A DNA stretch of 64,000 nucleotides, from positions 310,001-374,000 of the forward strand of contig JADNYJ010000013.1 of the NCBI GenBank assembly GCA_015501075.1, given 5' to 3'. The notes beneath the pieces are model-generated. The model did not search any database. It saw nothing but the letters and a program-made list of their open reading frames with translations, and was not told where the DNA came from. This DNA comes from Gymnopilus junonius (taxonomy: Eukaryota; Basidiomycota; Agaricomycetes; Agaricales; Galerinaceae). Position 1 is the first letter of the stretch. Each line of letters starts with the position of its first letter. Both the position numbers and the translations under genes were made by a program. Of the stretch, positions 37,151 through 49,389 are shown piece by piece.

Positions 37151-38490
37151 ATGGATACTTCAGAGCATAGTATGGCTCTACGACTTCCCCAAGAACTTGT
37201 GGATCATATCATCGACCATTTACATGATGAACTCATGACCCTGCAAAACTGTGCTCGCGTGTGCCGTGCGTGGACGCCAGCGAGTAGATTCCACCTTTTC
37301 GCCAAGGTTTCCCTCAAGGCAGCTTCACCACAGAATGGACCAGCACTTCCTCAAGAGCGATGTAAGCGCTTACACGCCTTGCTAGTGCAGTGTCCGGAGA
37401 TTATAAGCAACATTCGTGAATTGGAGGTTTGCGAAGGCTCGCCTCTTCACCACCCCTACTCGGATGTCCAGAGCTCTACGACCTGGGTCACAACGGAACG
37501 TACCTTGACCGCTTTGTTCAAGATGCTTACCCATGTGAAGCGTTTCGACTTCTCGGCGACATCCCTCCAGTTTTGGACGCTGTTGCCTCCGACTTTCCAG
37601 AATGCACTATACGCCCTGTTGTCCCTCCCAACTCTCAGTTACATTCGACTACATTCTTGGCACTTTCCCAGTTTCTCGACTTTGGTGTCATTTCTATCGC
37701 ACTGTCAGAATTTGAGGGCGTTCGCCCTTTCATCTACCAACATCGGCAATGACGGCGACGGATCGGATTTGGATATCACACCTGCGCCTGAAGGCAAAGA
37801 AGAAAAACGGGCGACACCTCTTGAAGTCTTGACATTAGATTTTGTCAGCTTCGCTTATCTGGAATACTGGCTTCTTGGCCGTGCAGCTATGGTGGACATC
37901 AGATACCTGCGCGAACTGCGTGTTTCCCATTTCCACGATGTTGAGATCATCGAGAAGCTCTTGCTTGCCGTTGGAGACACCCTTGAGCATTTACATCTCA
38001 AACCCGGCATTTGGAATGGTAAATTTTTCAAGTGTGATTTATTTCGAGGAGGACATTAATTACTTACTATATTATGATATCGTCCATATTAGTGCGCCCC
38101 TTCAACCTGTCAGTCAACTCTGGTCTTCGATCTATTCGCCTTACCCTTGACGATCCAGCAACTGCAATGGAATGGACAATTGCGCTTCTTTCAACTATCA
38201 CAGGAAATAACACCGCACTTGAACGAGTAGGCCTAGAATTTTATGCGGACCCGAAGAAAATTACTGGTTGGAGTGATCTTGATTCGCTGTTCATGCAGCC
38301 GGGGCTCGGGTCCTTGAAGCAAGTGGAAATCGGGCTCTTCGCAATTCCTACGCACGGGGATTTCGTCGCAGTCAAAGAAGAGATGAATGGGTTAGCAGGC
38401 AAGGACTGCGTTAGATGGTACCAGCTCGGCATCAAAAGTCAACGCTCCAGCCGTCAACTAACACCAAGGATCAGTCGATATGAATCTTGA
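37151..38490 (+). CDS. F-box domain protein with LRR-like C-terminal part
   Basis: Likely a substrate adaptor of an SCF ubiquitin ligase, as for the many agaric proteins of this layout. Two exons: 37151-38018 and 38093-38490, with a GTAAAT donor and a TATTAG acceptor; the join reads WNVRPFN in frame. Residues about 11-55 form the F-box (LPQELVDHIIDHLHDE, then CARVCRAWTPASR). The remainder has leucine-spaced segments (LSYIRLHSWHFPSF, LRELRVSHFHDVEIIEKL) like the degenerate repeats common in these proteins. Length about 421 residues is normal for the group. The target is unknown. It ends about 210 bp from the stop of the oppositely oriented G-alpha-like gene. Confidence 0.8.
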
Positions 38491-38702
38491 TGCATCTTGC
38501 GGTGAAATTTTTCTTGCGCTTTTTTGGGTTTTGTTTTTTTAGGATGGTTCAGTCCGGCTGAGGGGGATGAATATGTTATGATGGTACATTGGACATACAT
38601 ACATGCACAACGACTCAAGCAAGCCCCGCATCGGCAATATGTTTTCGCATTATTCCTTCTGCCACTTTATACCCACATCGCATTTCAGTTCCTCGATTAT
38701 CA

Positions 38703-40852
38703 TTAGTCACTGTTGCACTCACCGTTTGATATAATGCTTTGCATCGCACATGTGTCCTATAGTTTGGTATATTAAAATTCAATTCATGTAACATACATTG
38801 ATAGACAAATTTTTACCAGCATTGCTGTGAAGTGCTAAGAAAAAGTTTAAGAGGCCTCAGATTACATCGCTAAGTAATTAAAATAAAAACTCACCACATA
38901 AAGCGGTCGATTCGGAAAGCCTTTTCTACGATGCGCTTGAATGAAATGCGAGCGGAAATAGTCAGAAACGGTCTCAAAATTGTTGGCTCGTTCTCCAAAA
39001 CTTGTGATACTAGATGAGGTAGGAAGAGCGCGAAAATCTGTATTTGCACATGCACCATGCCTCAAGGAAAGCACTCACTATTTTCGGACTTTAATACCGG
39101 CATCCAGCTTAGACCTCAATATGTCGATCTAATAATACGTTCCCCACAATGCGTGAGTATCTAAGGGACCCAGAGGGTACATATAGTGCGAATAGGCGGA
39201 CCTTATTGAGAAGAACCACAAGATGAGCTTTTTTGAGAAATTCATTCGAACAAATTTGTGTGAACAACTGCAACGAGTCGTCGATTCGATTTGTCTTGGG
39301 GTCTTCTTCGAGATACTGGTGATCACCGAAGTCAGATTAGAATGCTGAGAAATCAAGATACGGGAAACGAATGCTCTTACTTGGTCAAATGCACTAATGG
39401 GTGCTGGGAATTCTTGCGTCAGGTAATGATGAGCACTGAGGATCATTCATTGAGAATACCTAAGAAAATGATGGCGGTGGCTAGTGGGATTGGCCGTTAG
39501 CAGAGAAAATCCTGATGAAGAGAAAAATGAACCTGCCATCATCAAAATACGGTACCCATGCATTCCGCTTCAAGAGAACTTAGCCAAAGTGACCAAGAGT
39601 TTTCACCAGGAAATGATTCACCTGTCCGCGCTGCATGAGAGAATACGGCATGGGGTGAGTAAAGCACAACGGTATCAATAACATAGTGATCTTACCGTGC
39701 CGCCGACATCATATAATTTCCAATCATAGCTCTTGCCAGTGATTGTAATCGGAAAGGTGTGCTCCATCACTCCGAGTGTTTGCAGGCGGACATTCAGAAT
39801 ATCATCTACGTCGGTCCACATTAGTTGGCTCCCTAAGACATCGCTTAAAGGATTACCATTGGAAGGCACGTATTCCGGCTCAGCAATTCTTTGGATATGC
39901 CTCAAGAAACTTCAGAAGCTAGATGTCAGACCCTGTAATGATACCGATGAATTAAACTCACTATGAAGAGGAATCTTCCAGACGTATTTTCCGATGCTTT
40001 ATATAGAATTGAATGGCTTCGTGTAACCAGAGCGCGTCAATGTCATCCACAGCAAGGCCAAGAGTACGCGCCACTAGAAATGTAGTCTCACGAGTCCGAT
40101 TCTCGAGCTCCGGTCTCCTGGCATCCGACGCCATAGCCAACGTCGAGCTAAGCAGACTCTGCCAACCCAGTCGGACATACGCTCCCGTGCGCCCTCCGGC
40201 TATGGATACCCCGCCGCTAAGTTCTGATGCCAGAGTATTTTCGAGGGCCAACAGAGGGAGCAATCGAACACGAAGTGAGTTAAGCTCTTCCCTTACTTCC
40301 TGGGTATTCATCGGACCATCGAGCGATTGAGTCGTCATTTCGTAATCTAGTTCTGCAAAGATCATCCGCAAGGCTTTAAGAATGTTGTAATAAACCACGG
40401 GAATCCAAGAACGGCGTTCAACATCGAGGGTCTTGGAGGCATAAAACAGTTGAAATTGCTTCTGCAATGTCGATTTCCCTAAACGATGGGTTAACACAGA
40501 AAGAAACTGGAAAATGTAAAATTAAGAGACCCACCTGACTCCGCCTGACCAAGGAGCATCACTGGTGATGAAAGTCAATGAAGCTGGCTTCCTCAACGCT
40601 GATCGACGTATCTCACCTTTGATCTCTCGCCTTCGCGCATCCTTCTGTCGTGCTGACTCCTTCTATTATGGCCTTCAGATAAAATTGCACGTAGCCTGCG
40701 ACAAGAGTTACCTTGATCTCCTCATCAATCTTTCCACTGATCCTAGCAGCTTCTTCCTTAGACATCACTAAGCCAGACGGGGGTGCGAAATGACCATGAC
40801 TATAGTGCGAGGACGGAGAAGGTGGTCTGGCTAAAGTCAACGAGGCTGCCAT
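38703..40852 (-). CDS. divergent G-protein alpha-like subunit (agaric-specific class)
   Basis: Start at 40850-40852 (MAASLTLARPPSP); many short exons. The frame reconstructs cleanly: P-loop GQAESGKSTLQKQF (the intron splits the Gly codon after ESG), a helical domain (residues about 85-250), HIQRIAEPEYVPSNDDIL, switch I VRLQTLGV, switch II DVGGTRGQ, PYFDD, TAIIFLA, FDQYLEEDP, and NKID in VVLLNKIDIL. Near the C-terminus HFTAMLDTCAMQS replaces the usual TCAT motif. Switch II has Thr where classical G-alpha has the catalytic Gln, and the N-terminus lacks the MGxxxS myristoylation signal. A 9-nt exon (39622-39630) encodes RGQ. One intron appears to be GC-AG (donor at 39536-39535). The last exon and the stop at 38703 are the least certain parts. 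Confidence 0.85.
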
Positions 40853-42879
40853 TTGTGATGGTTAATGAAGAAGAGGGACCTAAGAAAAGGGTGATAGCTA
40901 TCTGCCAAACTCGGGCGCGGCTTCCGGCAATGTGTTATAGCGTCTTCGACAGCAGTGGGACGTGCTGATGGCCATGCTATGCGCCTCACGCCTTTGAGGA
41001 AAAGATTGTACGTCAAATCCAGAGTACCTTCTTGTTCTAAGTTTGGCTTGTACCTGTCAGGTCAGGAGACCACGGAAGTCAATCACCTTGGCAAATGATA
41101 ATTCTGAGATCTCACCGTCAATTGAACCGCTCTTATTCGTATGTAACAAGCAAGTACTTACTGAGAATTTTGATGAGAATACAAAAAGATTTGAGACCTC
41201 GTGTAGCAGGGACCACTTGGGGAGATGGCGAGGAGACCGGAGATGCAGACTCCAAAGGCGGATGGATTCATAATTATATATAAGATCCGAGCTGGGTCAA
41301 TTTGCAGATTAAAAGGTTGGTTTATATAGGTAACGTACTCAATGAAATCCTCGGGGGCAAATGAAAGTATTTCTTCGTGAAAACAAGCAATGCTAATAGG
41401 TGAAAGACGTCCGCGAGACTCCTCGGACTGTAGTTACAACGTGAATTCAAGATCACCGCCGACCTTCGGAATGAGCTCAATATCTCGACAAATAGGGATC
41501 TGTCAACTTGCTGTCAACGTCCGGCCTGTGGTAACCACGAACAACAGCCCCGAGTGACCGAGTCATCAAAATAGGCATGAATGACTTCCTCGTGCAGTAA
41601 GCCTTGAGTAAGCACATCGATGATCGTGAGCACTGGGCACTGAGCACTGGAAGTACACGTTTGTGCGTGTATAATGAGGTTAGACGAAGAGACAATAAAT
41701 GTTAAATCAAGCCTTGCGGGACAGCCCGGACGGAATATTTTATCGTTGCTTGGCAAGGAGGTGATCAATAAACACTGATTTTTGAATCGATGATTCCATT
41801 GCTTTTCGCACTGACGAAATCCACCTAAGGTTCGCACCCTGTCTGTCAAGTTAGTAGGCACGAACCGATCACGTTGTGCCTAGAAGGTTTCCTCCTTTCT
41901 GCTTCATGACTTCAATGAAACTTTGTTCAATGAGGTACATCTTCACTGATAGTACATACTGCTTTTGACCTGGAATCAGATGGTCAAGTTTGTCAACAAG
42001 TTCAAAACTAGTAAATCCTTTGTGTCTCCTCATTACTACACTGCATAACAGATGGCCAATTGGACATGACCATCACCCATGGATTCTTCAAGAATAGCTG
42101 CATGCCAGATGACTTTTCCATGTTAATAGTACAAGATCCATGGAGAGATTCAATGATGTAGTTGCTGCCCATCCTATCCAGCCTGGTAGAAATATCAGCT
42201 GTGTCAACAACTATGCCTTGGACCCTACTTTAGCAGACTTCAGCAATAGAGGACACTGTCTCCTGTACACCAACTTCATCAATCAGACCATCTGCAGCCT
42301 GTATCCCACTACAGGAGCTTTATGCTCAGCTCTGAATATTAATCTGGACTTTCTCTTCCAGAGTGTCAATGGATCAGGCTGCACTCAGATCTTCCCCTTC
42401 AGAAGGGATTAGTTGTAAAGTGTCTTCTTCCTATTCCTTTCTTACATAGAATTTGGCATATGTCCAAAATCCTGTGCTAGTCATAGTACAATAACTGCTA
42501 TCAGTTCAACTTTATTGTGCAACTACTTTTAGTACATAAGTTAGCCTCCTCAGATCACTCAACTAAATGTTGAGTTGAACATAGCCAAGACTAGGAATCA
42601 CTGTGAGGTCAAAGGAAGAAAGTTGTGTGGATTGGGTTGGAGGTACACTTTATTTCATGCTGGCTCTTCCAAATACCAGGGCATCAAGTGATATAAGTAG
42701 GCATTCAGGTAAGTAAATGGAAAGGGAGGCAGTGCTGATGTGGTTAAACTGGCAAATCTCTGCTTCCTCATTTAGAACCATCACCAACATCCAGTGGGCA
42801 GCATATTGTGATGCCAGTCCCTTATTTATGCAAAAATTGGTCCTACATTATTACTAGGTTGGTCTGCTTCCTCAAGGAT
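40853..42879. other. 2 kb without a supportable gene
   Basis: Only short ORFs. The plus-strand frame 42140-42412 (91 codons, CVNNYALDPTLADF) sits in a stretch that, from about 42000 on, contains almost no CG dinucleotides. That resembles the decayed repeats further right, so I treat it as repeat-derived sequence of unknown type. Confidence 0.3.
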
Positions 42880-42885
42880 TGAGAT

Positions 42886-43105
42886 ACTTCACCATTGAAC
42901 AGCCTTAGGTGCTTTAATTGATTCTGCAGAACACTTTGACCCTCCAAAATGTGCACTGGATACCAGAGTAGCTATCATTCAGAGCATCATGGATGGATTG
43001 GCAGAGAAGATGAAGACTCTTTGATGATGTGGCTGTATGGGCCCCATGGGTTCAGGCAAGCCAGAAGTGTTGTTGGAGTGTGCAAAAAACAACACTGTTT
43101 ATTGG
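42886..43105 (+). pseudogene. NACHT/STAND NTPase fragment
   Basis: The frame includes FDPPKCALDTR followed by IIQSIMDGLAEK, then a Walker-A-like GPMGSGKPEV. This order (Pro-Pro-Lys-Cys block, about 20 residues, then a P-loop) is typical of agaric NACHT NTPases, whose P-loop usually reads GPAGAGKSAI. Two TGA codons lie just before the P-loop, the Ser/Thr after the P-loop Lys is a Pro, and a later hydrophobic block (LLASFFFS) is in another frame. It is clearly broken. It lies directly left of the long-TIR element, in CpG-depleted sequence. Confidence 0.45.
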
Positions 43106-43345
43106 CCAGCTTTTTCTTTTCTTGAACATTACCTAGTTGAAGTGATGGATGCTTGTTAGTAACCACACTGGCATACAAGCTCAACATAGCATTATCCTCC
43201 ACTAAATGTTCTATTCAAGAATATGTGGAAGAAGATCCAATGATATTTGACTAGTGGGACATGGAAAGGGGTGTGTGCATGGAAGCAATCAAGAAATGAC
43301 TGAAGGGATGAAGTTGGTGAACAGAAGGTGATGCTTGAGTGATAG

Positions 43346-43533
43346 CAGACTCCAAACCAGTCATGTGGGCTTAGATTACTTAATTGTTCTGAAGATCTAG
43401 CAAAACTTGAACACAGTTAGTGCCCACTAGCGACTGGCACATCTCGTCTTTGGTTTTGTTTGGCAGGGCCCTCAGCACGGGATTCTCATGACTTTAATCA
43501 GCGATATTTAAATCCGCTCCCATTGATGTTATC
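43346..43533. repeat. left terminal inverted repeat of the long-TIR element
   Basis: Inverted match to 51726-51913. It starts CAGACTCC and ends GATGTTATC, and contains the shared block GCCCACTAG..ACTGGCACATCTC. The outer edge coincides exactly with the 9-bp direct repeat. Confidence 0.85.
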
Positions 43534-43621
43534 TGACTGCATGAGCCCATGTGTTTAAGGTGTTTCAGTAAAATGAGAATTGTGTATTCTGTATTTTAAT
43601 AGTTCCCATCTAATGTCCCAC

Positions 43622-44106
43622 TGTTATGACTTTGACAATAGATCCTAATCTGATAAGATAAGGACTAGCGTAGTGGTCGTAGAGTTCATTCGATGAAGTC
43701 TGCTAAGGTATTGTCTTCAACAGAAGAATGCCTTAGTAGTTCAAGTTCACTCTGATTGTTACAAGAGAGTATATTCTCAAGAACAAGCTAAGGAATACAT
43801 GTAGACTAGCTACGGTTATATACTATTTGGGTTTGATAATAATATAATGAAACGAAGATAAAACAAGGGGAATCGGAACAGGGTGATCATCATCAAGGCA
43901 GTACAAGGGATGATGATCAAGAGGAAAGATTGTCCACATACGTGTAAGAAAGTAAATGATCATCTTGCGAGCAAAGATGATCATGAAGAAGCTATAAATA
44001 GTAAATAGTTCGATAAATGATAAAGAAAAGAGAACGAGGGGTGTGTGATAAGATAAAAGAAAAGAGAGGGGTGTGCGATAAGATAAGAGAAAGGAGAGTC
44101 ATAACA
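43622..44106 (-). repeat. 3' LTR of the Ty3 element
   Basis: 485 bp, same length as the partner at 50651-51135. The two differ at about 15-17 sites, all transitions, and essentially every one alternates CG with TG or CA. Confidence 0.95.
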
Positions 44107-44119
44107 TTACCCCCCTACT
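44107..44119 (-). other. polypurine tract of the Ty3 element
   Basis: In element sense this reads AGTAGGGGGGTAA directly before the 3' LTR. It is the expected plus-strand primer site for reverse transcription. Confidence 0.7.
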
Positions 44120-44141
44120 AAGAATTGAAGCCCCTGGCTTC

Positions 44142-45342
44142 AATAATGGGGCTCCCCGGTCATGTTGTTGTCCGCCTCTTCTCCTTGCCAGCTGTCATAG
44201 GCTCCGTTGTGCCAATCATTCAGTGCATTGTCGATGTCGTCGATGTGCGCTAGTTGTTCCTCTGTGAATTTGTAGGCATAGCCTACAAATTCCCTGTCAC
44301 TTCGTCGGATCGGTCGTCAACTACAATCGATCGAGTTGTGGCCTGGATGATACTGGCGGCAGTGATGGCAGCGGTAGCTGCGGCAGTCGGCCTGCCAGTG
44401 GTTCGCGCTGCTGCAAACAAAGCAGCATCATCGTGGGCTTGGTCGGGGGTTCATCGGGGTGCAGGCAGGTCAGAAGGGAGTCTGGGGTCAGGGAGGTAGA
44501 GAAGGGGATTCGGTGTAGGAAGGAGGGTTGTTACGGGCAGCATTCTGGGCAGAGGTCATCTGCATGGTGGCGAGGGCATGCCTTTGGGGAATGGTGGCAG
44601 GCAGTGTGGTCGGGGGTGGTGCAAGGGAGCATGTCGGAACAGGTCCTGGGGAGTAGTCGTTGATGGAGACAGTGTTGATGAACCATTGGTCGCTAGGAGG
44701 AACGGGCAGATGGGTCTGTGGGGCGGTGTCATAAATGGAGGGAAGGTGGTAAGGTTCTTCCTCGGACCTAATAGTGGATGTAGTGGTAGGAGGGCATTCT
44801 CCTCGTCGTCTGCTGCTAACGAGGAGAGGGTTGATGGCTCTTTCGAGCCTGAAGTGCATAAGGGTTTCGAATAGTTGTTGTGACTTCGTTCGAGATGCCT
44901 TAACTATTTCGCAGTGGTGCTGGGTTCAGTCGGTTTCATTCTTGAACTGGCGGAGAGTATCCCTAAGAAAGGGATTGGATACGAGAACTTCAAGGGCAGT
45001 TGAGTAGCGGCGGGGATGGTTAAGGAACTGTTCCAGTTCCTTGTGAGTCAGCTGTTGGAAATTGATGAAGTCGAGTAAGTTGAGGAAGTCCTCAACAGAA
45101 CGAAGGGGGGCATGTACCATAGGGATAGGAGGCGGGTATCTGGTGGAGGGGGCGTCATTCAGATCGGGTGAATCGGAAGAGGAATCCATCTGGGATAGAC
45201 GGACTTCAGCTCTGGTACGAGAGGAGGAAGTGGTGGGGGTAGGCGAAGGTGCATTCGCCTGGGCCAGGCGGATGCGTATGTCAGAGGGAGATGAGTTGGG
45301 AGCAGAGGCAGTAGCGCGGGTTTGAGTGGAGAAGCGAGGCAT
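44142..45342 (-). pseudogene. extra 3' ORF of the Ty3 element with two zinc-knuckle-like motifs
   Basis: Starts at 45340-45342 (MPRFSTQTRATAS). It has a Ser/Pro/Thr-rich N-terminus, then a conserved-looking helical block (SVEDFLNLLDFINFQQLTHK; YSTALEVLVSNPFLRDTL), an in-frame TGA after FKNETD, continuing coding sense to about 44488, and, after further breaks, CFVCSSANHWQADC (C-x2-C-x4-H-x4-C) and CHHCRQYHPGHNSIDC. The tail is acidic (HIDDIDNALNDW) with TGA near 44142. It lies downstream of the chromodomain, where most chromoviruses have no gene. I recall similar proteins scattered in agaric genomes, but the function is unknown. Nucleic-acid binding is inferred from the knuckles. Confidence 0.6.
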
Positions 45343-45756
45343 GTTGTAGAAGTTGACGAAGTAACTGAAGAAATAAAGGAGCCCAGTTCACCTTCTTTAT
45401 AGGTGTTCCAAGTATTCCTCAAGGATCATCTTCAGTTTCTTGATCAGGCATTTTGATGCCTTCTCCTTGACCGGGGTGATGGTTTCAGTCTCCCATCTTG
45501 AGGTCTCTCTGTCGATCATCCGGACTGTAATAATAGCCTTCCTTTCATATATGTTGTTCCAGGGTATATTTTTGGGTAGAGGGGCCAGTGGTTCGCGAGC
45601 AAACTTCCATTCCCAGTACATGATTTTCGTTTCTTCAGGGGTCGGTGGAGGTTTCGGGAATGTGAATAAGTCGATCATGAAGGTATCGTCGACATGGAGT
45701 GGGGATGCGGCGTTCGAGTTCATGACTGGTATGGTGGTAGAGAGTGAAGTTACTTG

Positions 45757-48700
45757 TAAACTTCGAGTTTCTCCGATGCATTGGCAAGATTCGATCCGGG
45801 TTCCCATGATGCTTTGGTTATAGGATAGCCGAGCCATTTGACGTAGTATTGGTAGCATCCGTTTCTGTACTTTCGATGGTTCAGAATGGTTTCGACTTCA
45901 TATTCTGGTTCTCCATCAATTGTTTCAGGGGGTGGTTGAGTGAAGTTTGGCCGTGAACCAGTGTTTCTGTGTAGGGCATCAACAACGTTGCATGGAAGAT
46001 GTCATGAATTTTCCATGTCTTTGGCAGTTGTAGCTGATATGTGAGAGGTCCTAGGACGCATTTGATCTTGAACGGTCCTTCTCTTCTCGGTGCCAGCTTC
46101 TTGTTGTACCGCATTTTGAGGTTCCTGGAGTCAAGCCATACCTTCTGTCCTTCCTTGAATGGTATGAAGTTAGATTTTCATCGATCAGCCATTCTTGCTC
46201 TTGCCAGTTCGTGTGCTGCAAGGGCTTCCTTTCTGTCTGAGATGAGGTTTTTCAGTTTCTCCTTGACTGAGGGAAACTTCGTGTTTTCAAACATGGTGGG
46301 AATTGCAACAGGATTAGTTCCGAACATGAGTTCGAATGGGGTCCTTTGCCTGTCAGCATGTCTTCAATCATTGTGGATGAATTCCAGGGTGCCAACATGT
46401 TGTTTCCAGGTGGTCGGGTTAGAGGAACAATAGATAGCAAGATACGCTTCTATTTCCTGATTGAATCATTCAGTGGTACCATCCGACTGAGGGTGATACG
46501 CCATTGACAGTTTGACTTGATTCCAAGAAGTTTAAGCAGTTCTTGGAATGTTCTTGCCGCGAATTGGGGTCCTCTATTGGAAATGATACTGTCCGGTAGG
46601 CTGAATCGCTTGAATAAGTTGTCTTGAAGGAGTAGTGCTGCTCCTTCTTGCAAAAGAGTTTTCGAGCAAGGCATGATAATTACCCCCTTTGTAAGTCCGT
46701 GATCAACCACGATCAATAAAGAATCAAATCCGTCAATGCTGGGGAGGTCCGTGATCATGTCCATGGAGCATTGTGCGAATGGTCTCATGGATTTGGCTCC
46801 TTCGATTGGGTGCAAGGAGGGATTCGCGGGTTTTGGTTGATCTTGAACTGTTGGCATTGTCCGCACCCTTTGACATAATTTTTGACAAACGTTCGCATTC
46901 TGGGCCACCAGTATAGTTGTCATACCACGTTGTACATTTCCAGTTCTCCAGGGTGTCCTGCGGTGACCGAGTCATGGTACATCATGACGATTTTCCTTCA
47001 TAGTTCTTGATCATCGGGAATGTAATTCTTTTTCTTGTAAAAGATTAGTTCGCCGATGCCTTCCATTTGCATTGTCTCCCAGTCATCTAAGTCTTTTGCG
47101 AGACTTCGAGGTCCTTCTTGTGTTAGGAGTTTCAATGCATCGACTACGTCCTTGTCCTGTTTCCTTGATTGGGCATTTCCATTTGGAGATCGGCATCAAT
47201 CAAATTTATAAATAGACTCTCTGGAAGGAGAATCTTGTCTTCATTGTCATGATCCTCATTGGGGATCATGTCTGGTCTTCGTGAGAGGGCATCCAATTGA
47301 ACCATTTTACTTCCGGGGAGGTGGACCAGTTGTATATCGTATTCCGAGAGGAATAGAGACCATCTTGCTTGGCGTCTATTCAATTTTTGAGTACTTCTAA
47401 AGTACATCAAATTCTTGTGATCAGAATAGATGATCATTGTGAATGTCGATCCTTGAATGTAGTGTCTCCATTCTTTGAGGGATCGGATCATCGCCAATAG
47501 TTCTCTGTCATAAATCTCGTAGTTTCTCTCAGTGGGAGAGAACATCTTTGAGATGAATGCCACTGGGTGTCAGTCTCCATTGCTGTTCAACTGTGTTAAG
47601 ACTGCTCCAGATGCATACTTTGATGCATCGCATTCAATCTGGAATTGTTTTGCGGTGTCTGGCATGGTCAAGATGGGTTCTTCCATGAATTTTCATTTCA
47701 ATAGTTCGAATGATTTCTTGGCGTCTTCATTCCATTCGAAGCTACGGTCCTTTTTTAATAGCTCGTTAAGCACGCGAGCTATATTTCCTGATAAATTGCC
47801 TGTAAAAGTTTCCGAATCCTAAGAAGGATCAGACCTGTTTTACGTTCTTCGGTTCCGGCCAGTCAGCTATACCACTGAGTTTCGAAGGGTCCATTGAGAT
47901 CGTTCCTTCTTGGATAATCATTCCAAGATAATGATTTTCATTTGGGCAAATGCACATTTTTCCGGTTTCAGATACAAGTCATTGTCCTGGAGTATTTGAA
48001 GTACTTCTTTCATTATCTGTTCCAGTTTCTTCTTATCTTTGTGGAAGATAAGAATGTCATCCATGTAGATGATAACGAATCCTTGATGGATGACGTCCTT
48101 AAACATGAGTCCATCATCGACTGGAAGGTCGCTGGGGAATTACACATGCCGAAGAACATGACCGTTGGTTCAAATAGTCCTTTGTTCATTTTGAATGCCG
48201 CTTTCCATTGGTCACCATCCTTGATCCGAATGTTGTTGTAACCCCATCGGACATCAAGTTTAGTGAAATACTTGGCTCCTTTGAGTTTATCCATGAGTTC
48301 AGGGATCAGAGGGAGGGGATAGGCATTCTTGACTGTCCATTCATTTAGGTACCAGTAGTCTTGACAGGGTCGAAGCTTTCCATCCTTCTTTGATACAAAA
48401 AAGAAGGGGGAAGCCATAGGCGATTTAGACGGTCGAATATATCCTTTCTTCAGGTTTTCTTCCAGGAATTTGTCCAATTCGGTGTCCTCAGAGGGCGTCA
48501 GAGGATACATCTTGAAGACTTTAGGTTGAAAACCTTCCTTGAGTTCGATCTTATGGTCCCAAGATCGAGATTCAGGGAATCAGTTGGCGGTGTCTTTATC
48601 AAAGATGTCCAGGTAGTCATGGTATTCTGGTGGGATCATTTCTTTGAGCGGTTTTTCTTCCTTCTTCACATCGTGCTTCTGAGCGAAGATTTGTGAGGAA

Positions 48701-49307
48701 GTCAGTTTCGCGTTGATCCAAATTTCGTTGTCACTCTCAGGGATGTCCCAAATCTCCTTCGTTTCCGGGAGGGGTTCGTTACCTAGAAAGGAAATGATTA
48801 AGTCCAAAGAGTCATCCAGTTGATTGACCTGTTGGATTTCCTCATCGGGTACTTCTTCTACTTGGGAAGTAGTAGTAATCTCCCTATTGAGTTTGATGTG
48901 TCCATTTTTCCAGTTGATGTCCGGGTTGTTTTCTTCGAACCAGGGAAAACCAAGAATGATCTTCTGTTTTCCTAGGCTGGTGACCAGTAGGCATTCCATT
49001 CGGGGTTGTCCATCTATGTCGAGCTTCAGATCAATGTAGCGCTTGATGGTTCCCTTTTTGTTGGGGTTCCGTCTATGTTGAAGACTCGAATTTCCTTTTC
49101 CAGTGCCTTTGTTACCAGGTTGTGTTTCTTCATGAAGTTCTGGTCGATGAACTTCCCTTTTGCTCCAGTGTCTCCCAGAGCAGTTCCAATGATTTTCATT
49201 CTGTTCTCGGTCTCGAATGAAAAGGGTAATTGGAGTGATTTATTTTCGATTCGAGCCGAGACTACAGAATAAATATCTAAGGAAGGAGTTGCATAAGTTG
49301 GTTTCAT
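45757..49307 (-). pseudogene. Ty3 pol (protease, RT, RNase H, integrase, chromodomain), decayed
   Basis: Recognisable in order on the minus strand: aspartic protease GDTGAKGKFID (about 49170); RT with [19 protein letters not shown] (about 48400) and YMDD (about 48055); RNase H with FSPTERNYEIYDRELLAMI (about 47530); integrase core with SNRGPQFAARTFQELL (about 46560), where the second catalytic Asp has become Asn; GPF region with EGPFKIKCVLGPLTYQL (about 46060); and a chromodomain at about 45757-45903 (EVETILNHRKYRNGCYQYYV, then KWLGY). The chromodomain marks it as a chromovirus. Several frameshifts and stops interrupt the frame. Confidence 0.85.
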
Positions 49308-49389
49308 ACATCTCCTTATTGAAAACCCTCTTGGTCTCCCATTTCGTACACTTCTTCATTCTTCTTCAGTGAGGTCCTGCATGAGGGAC

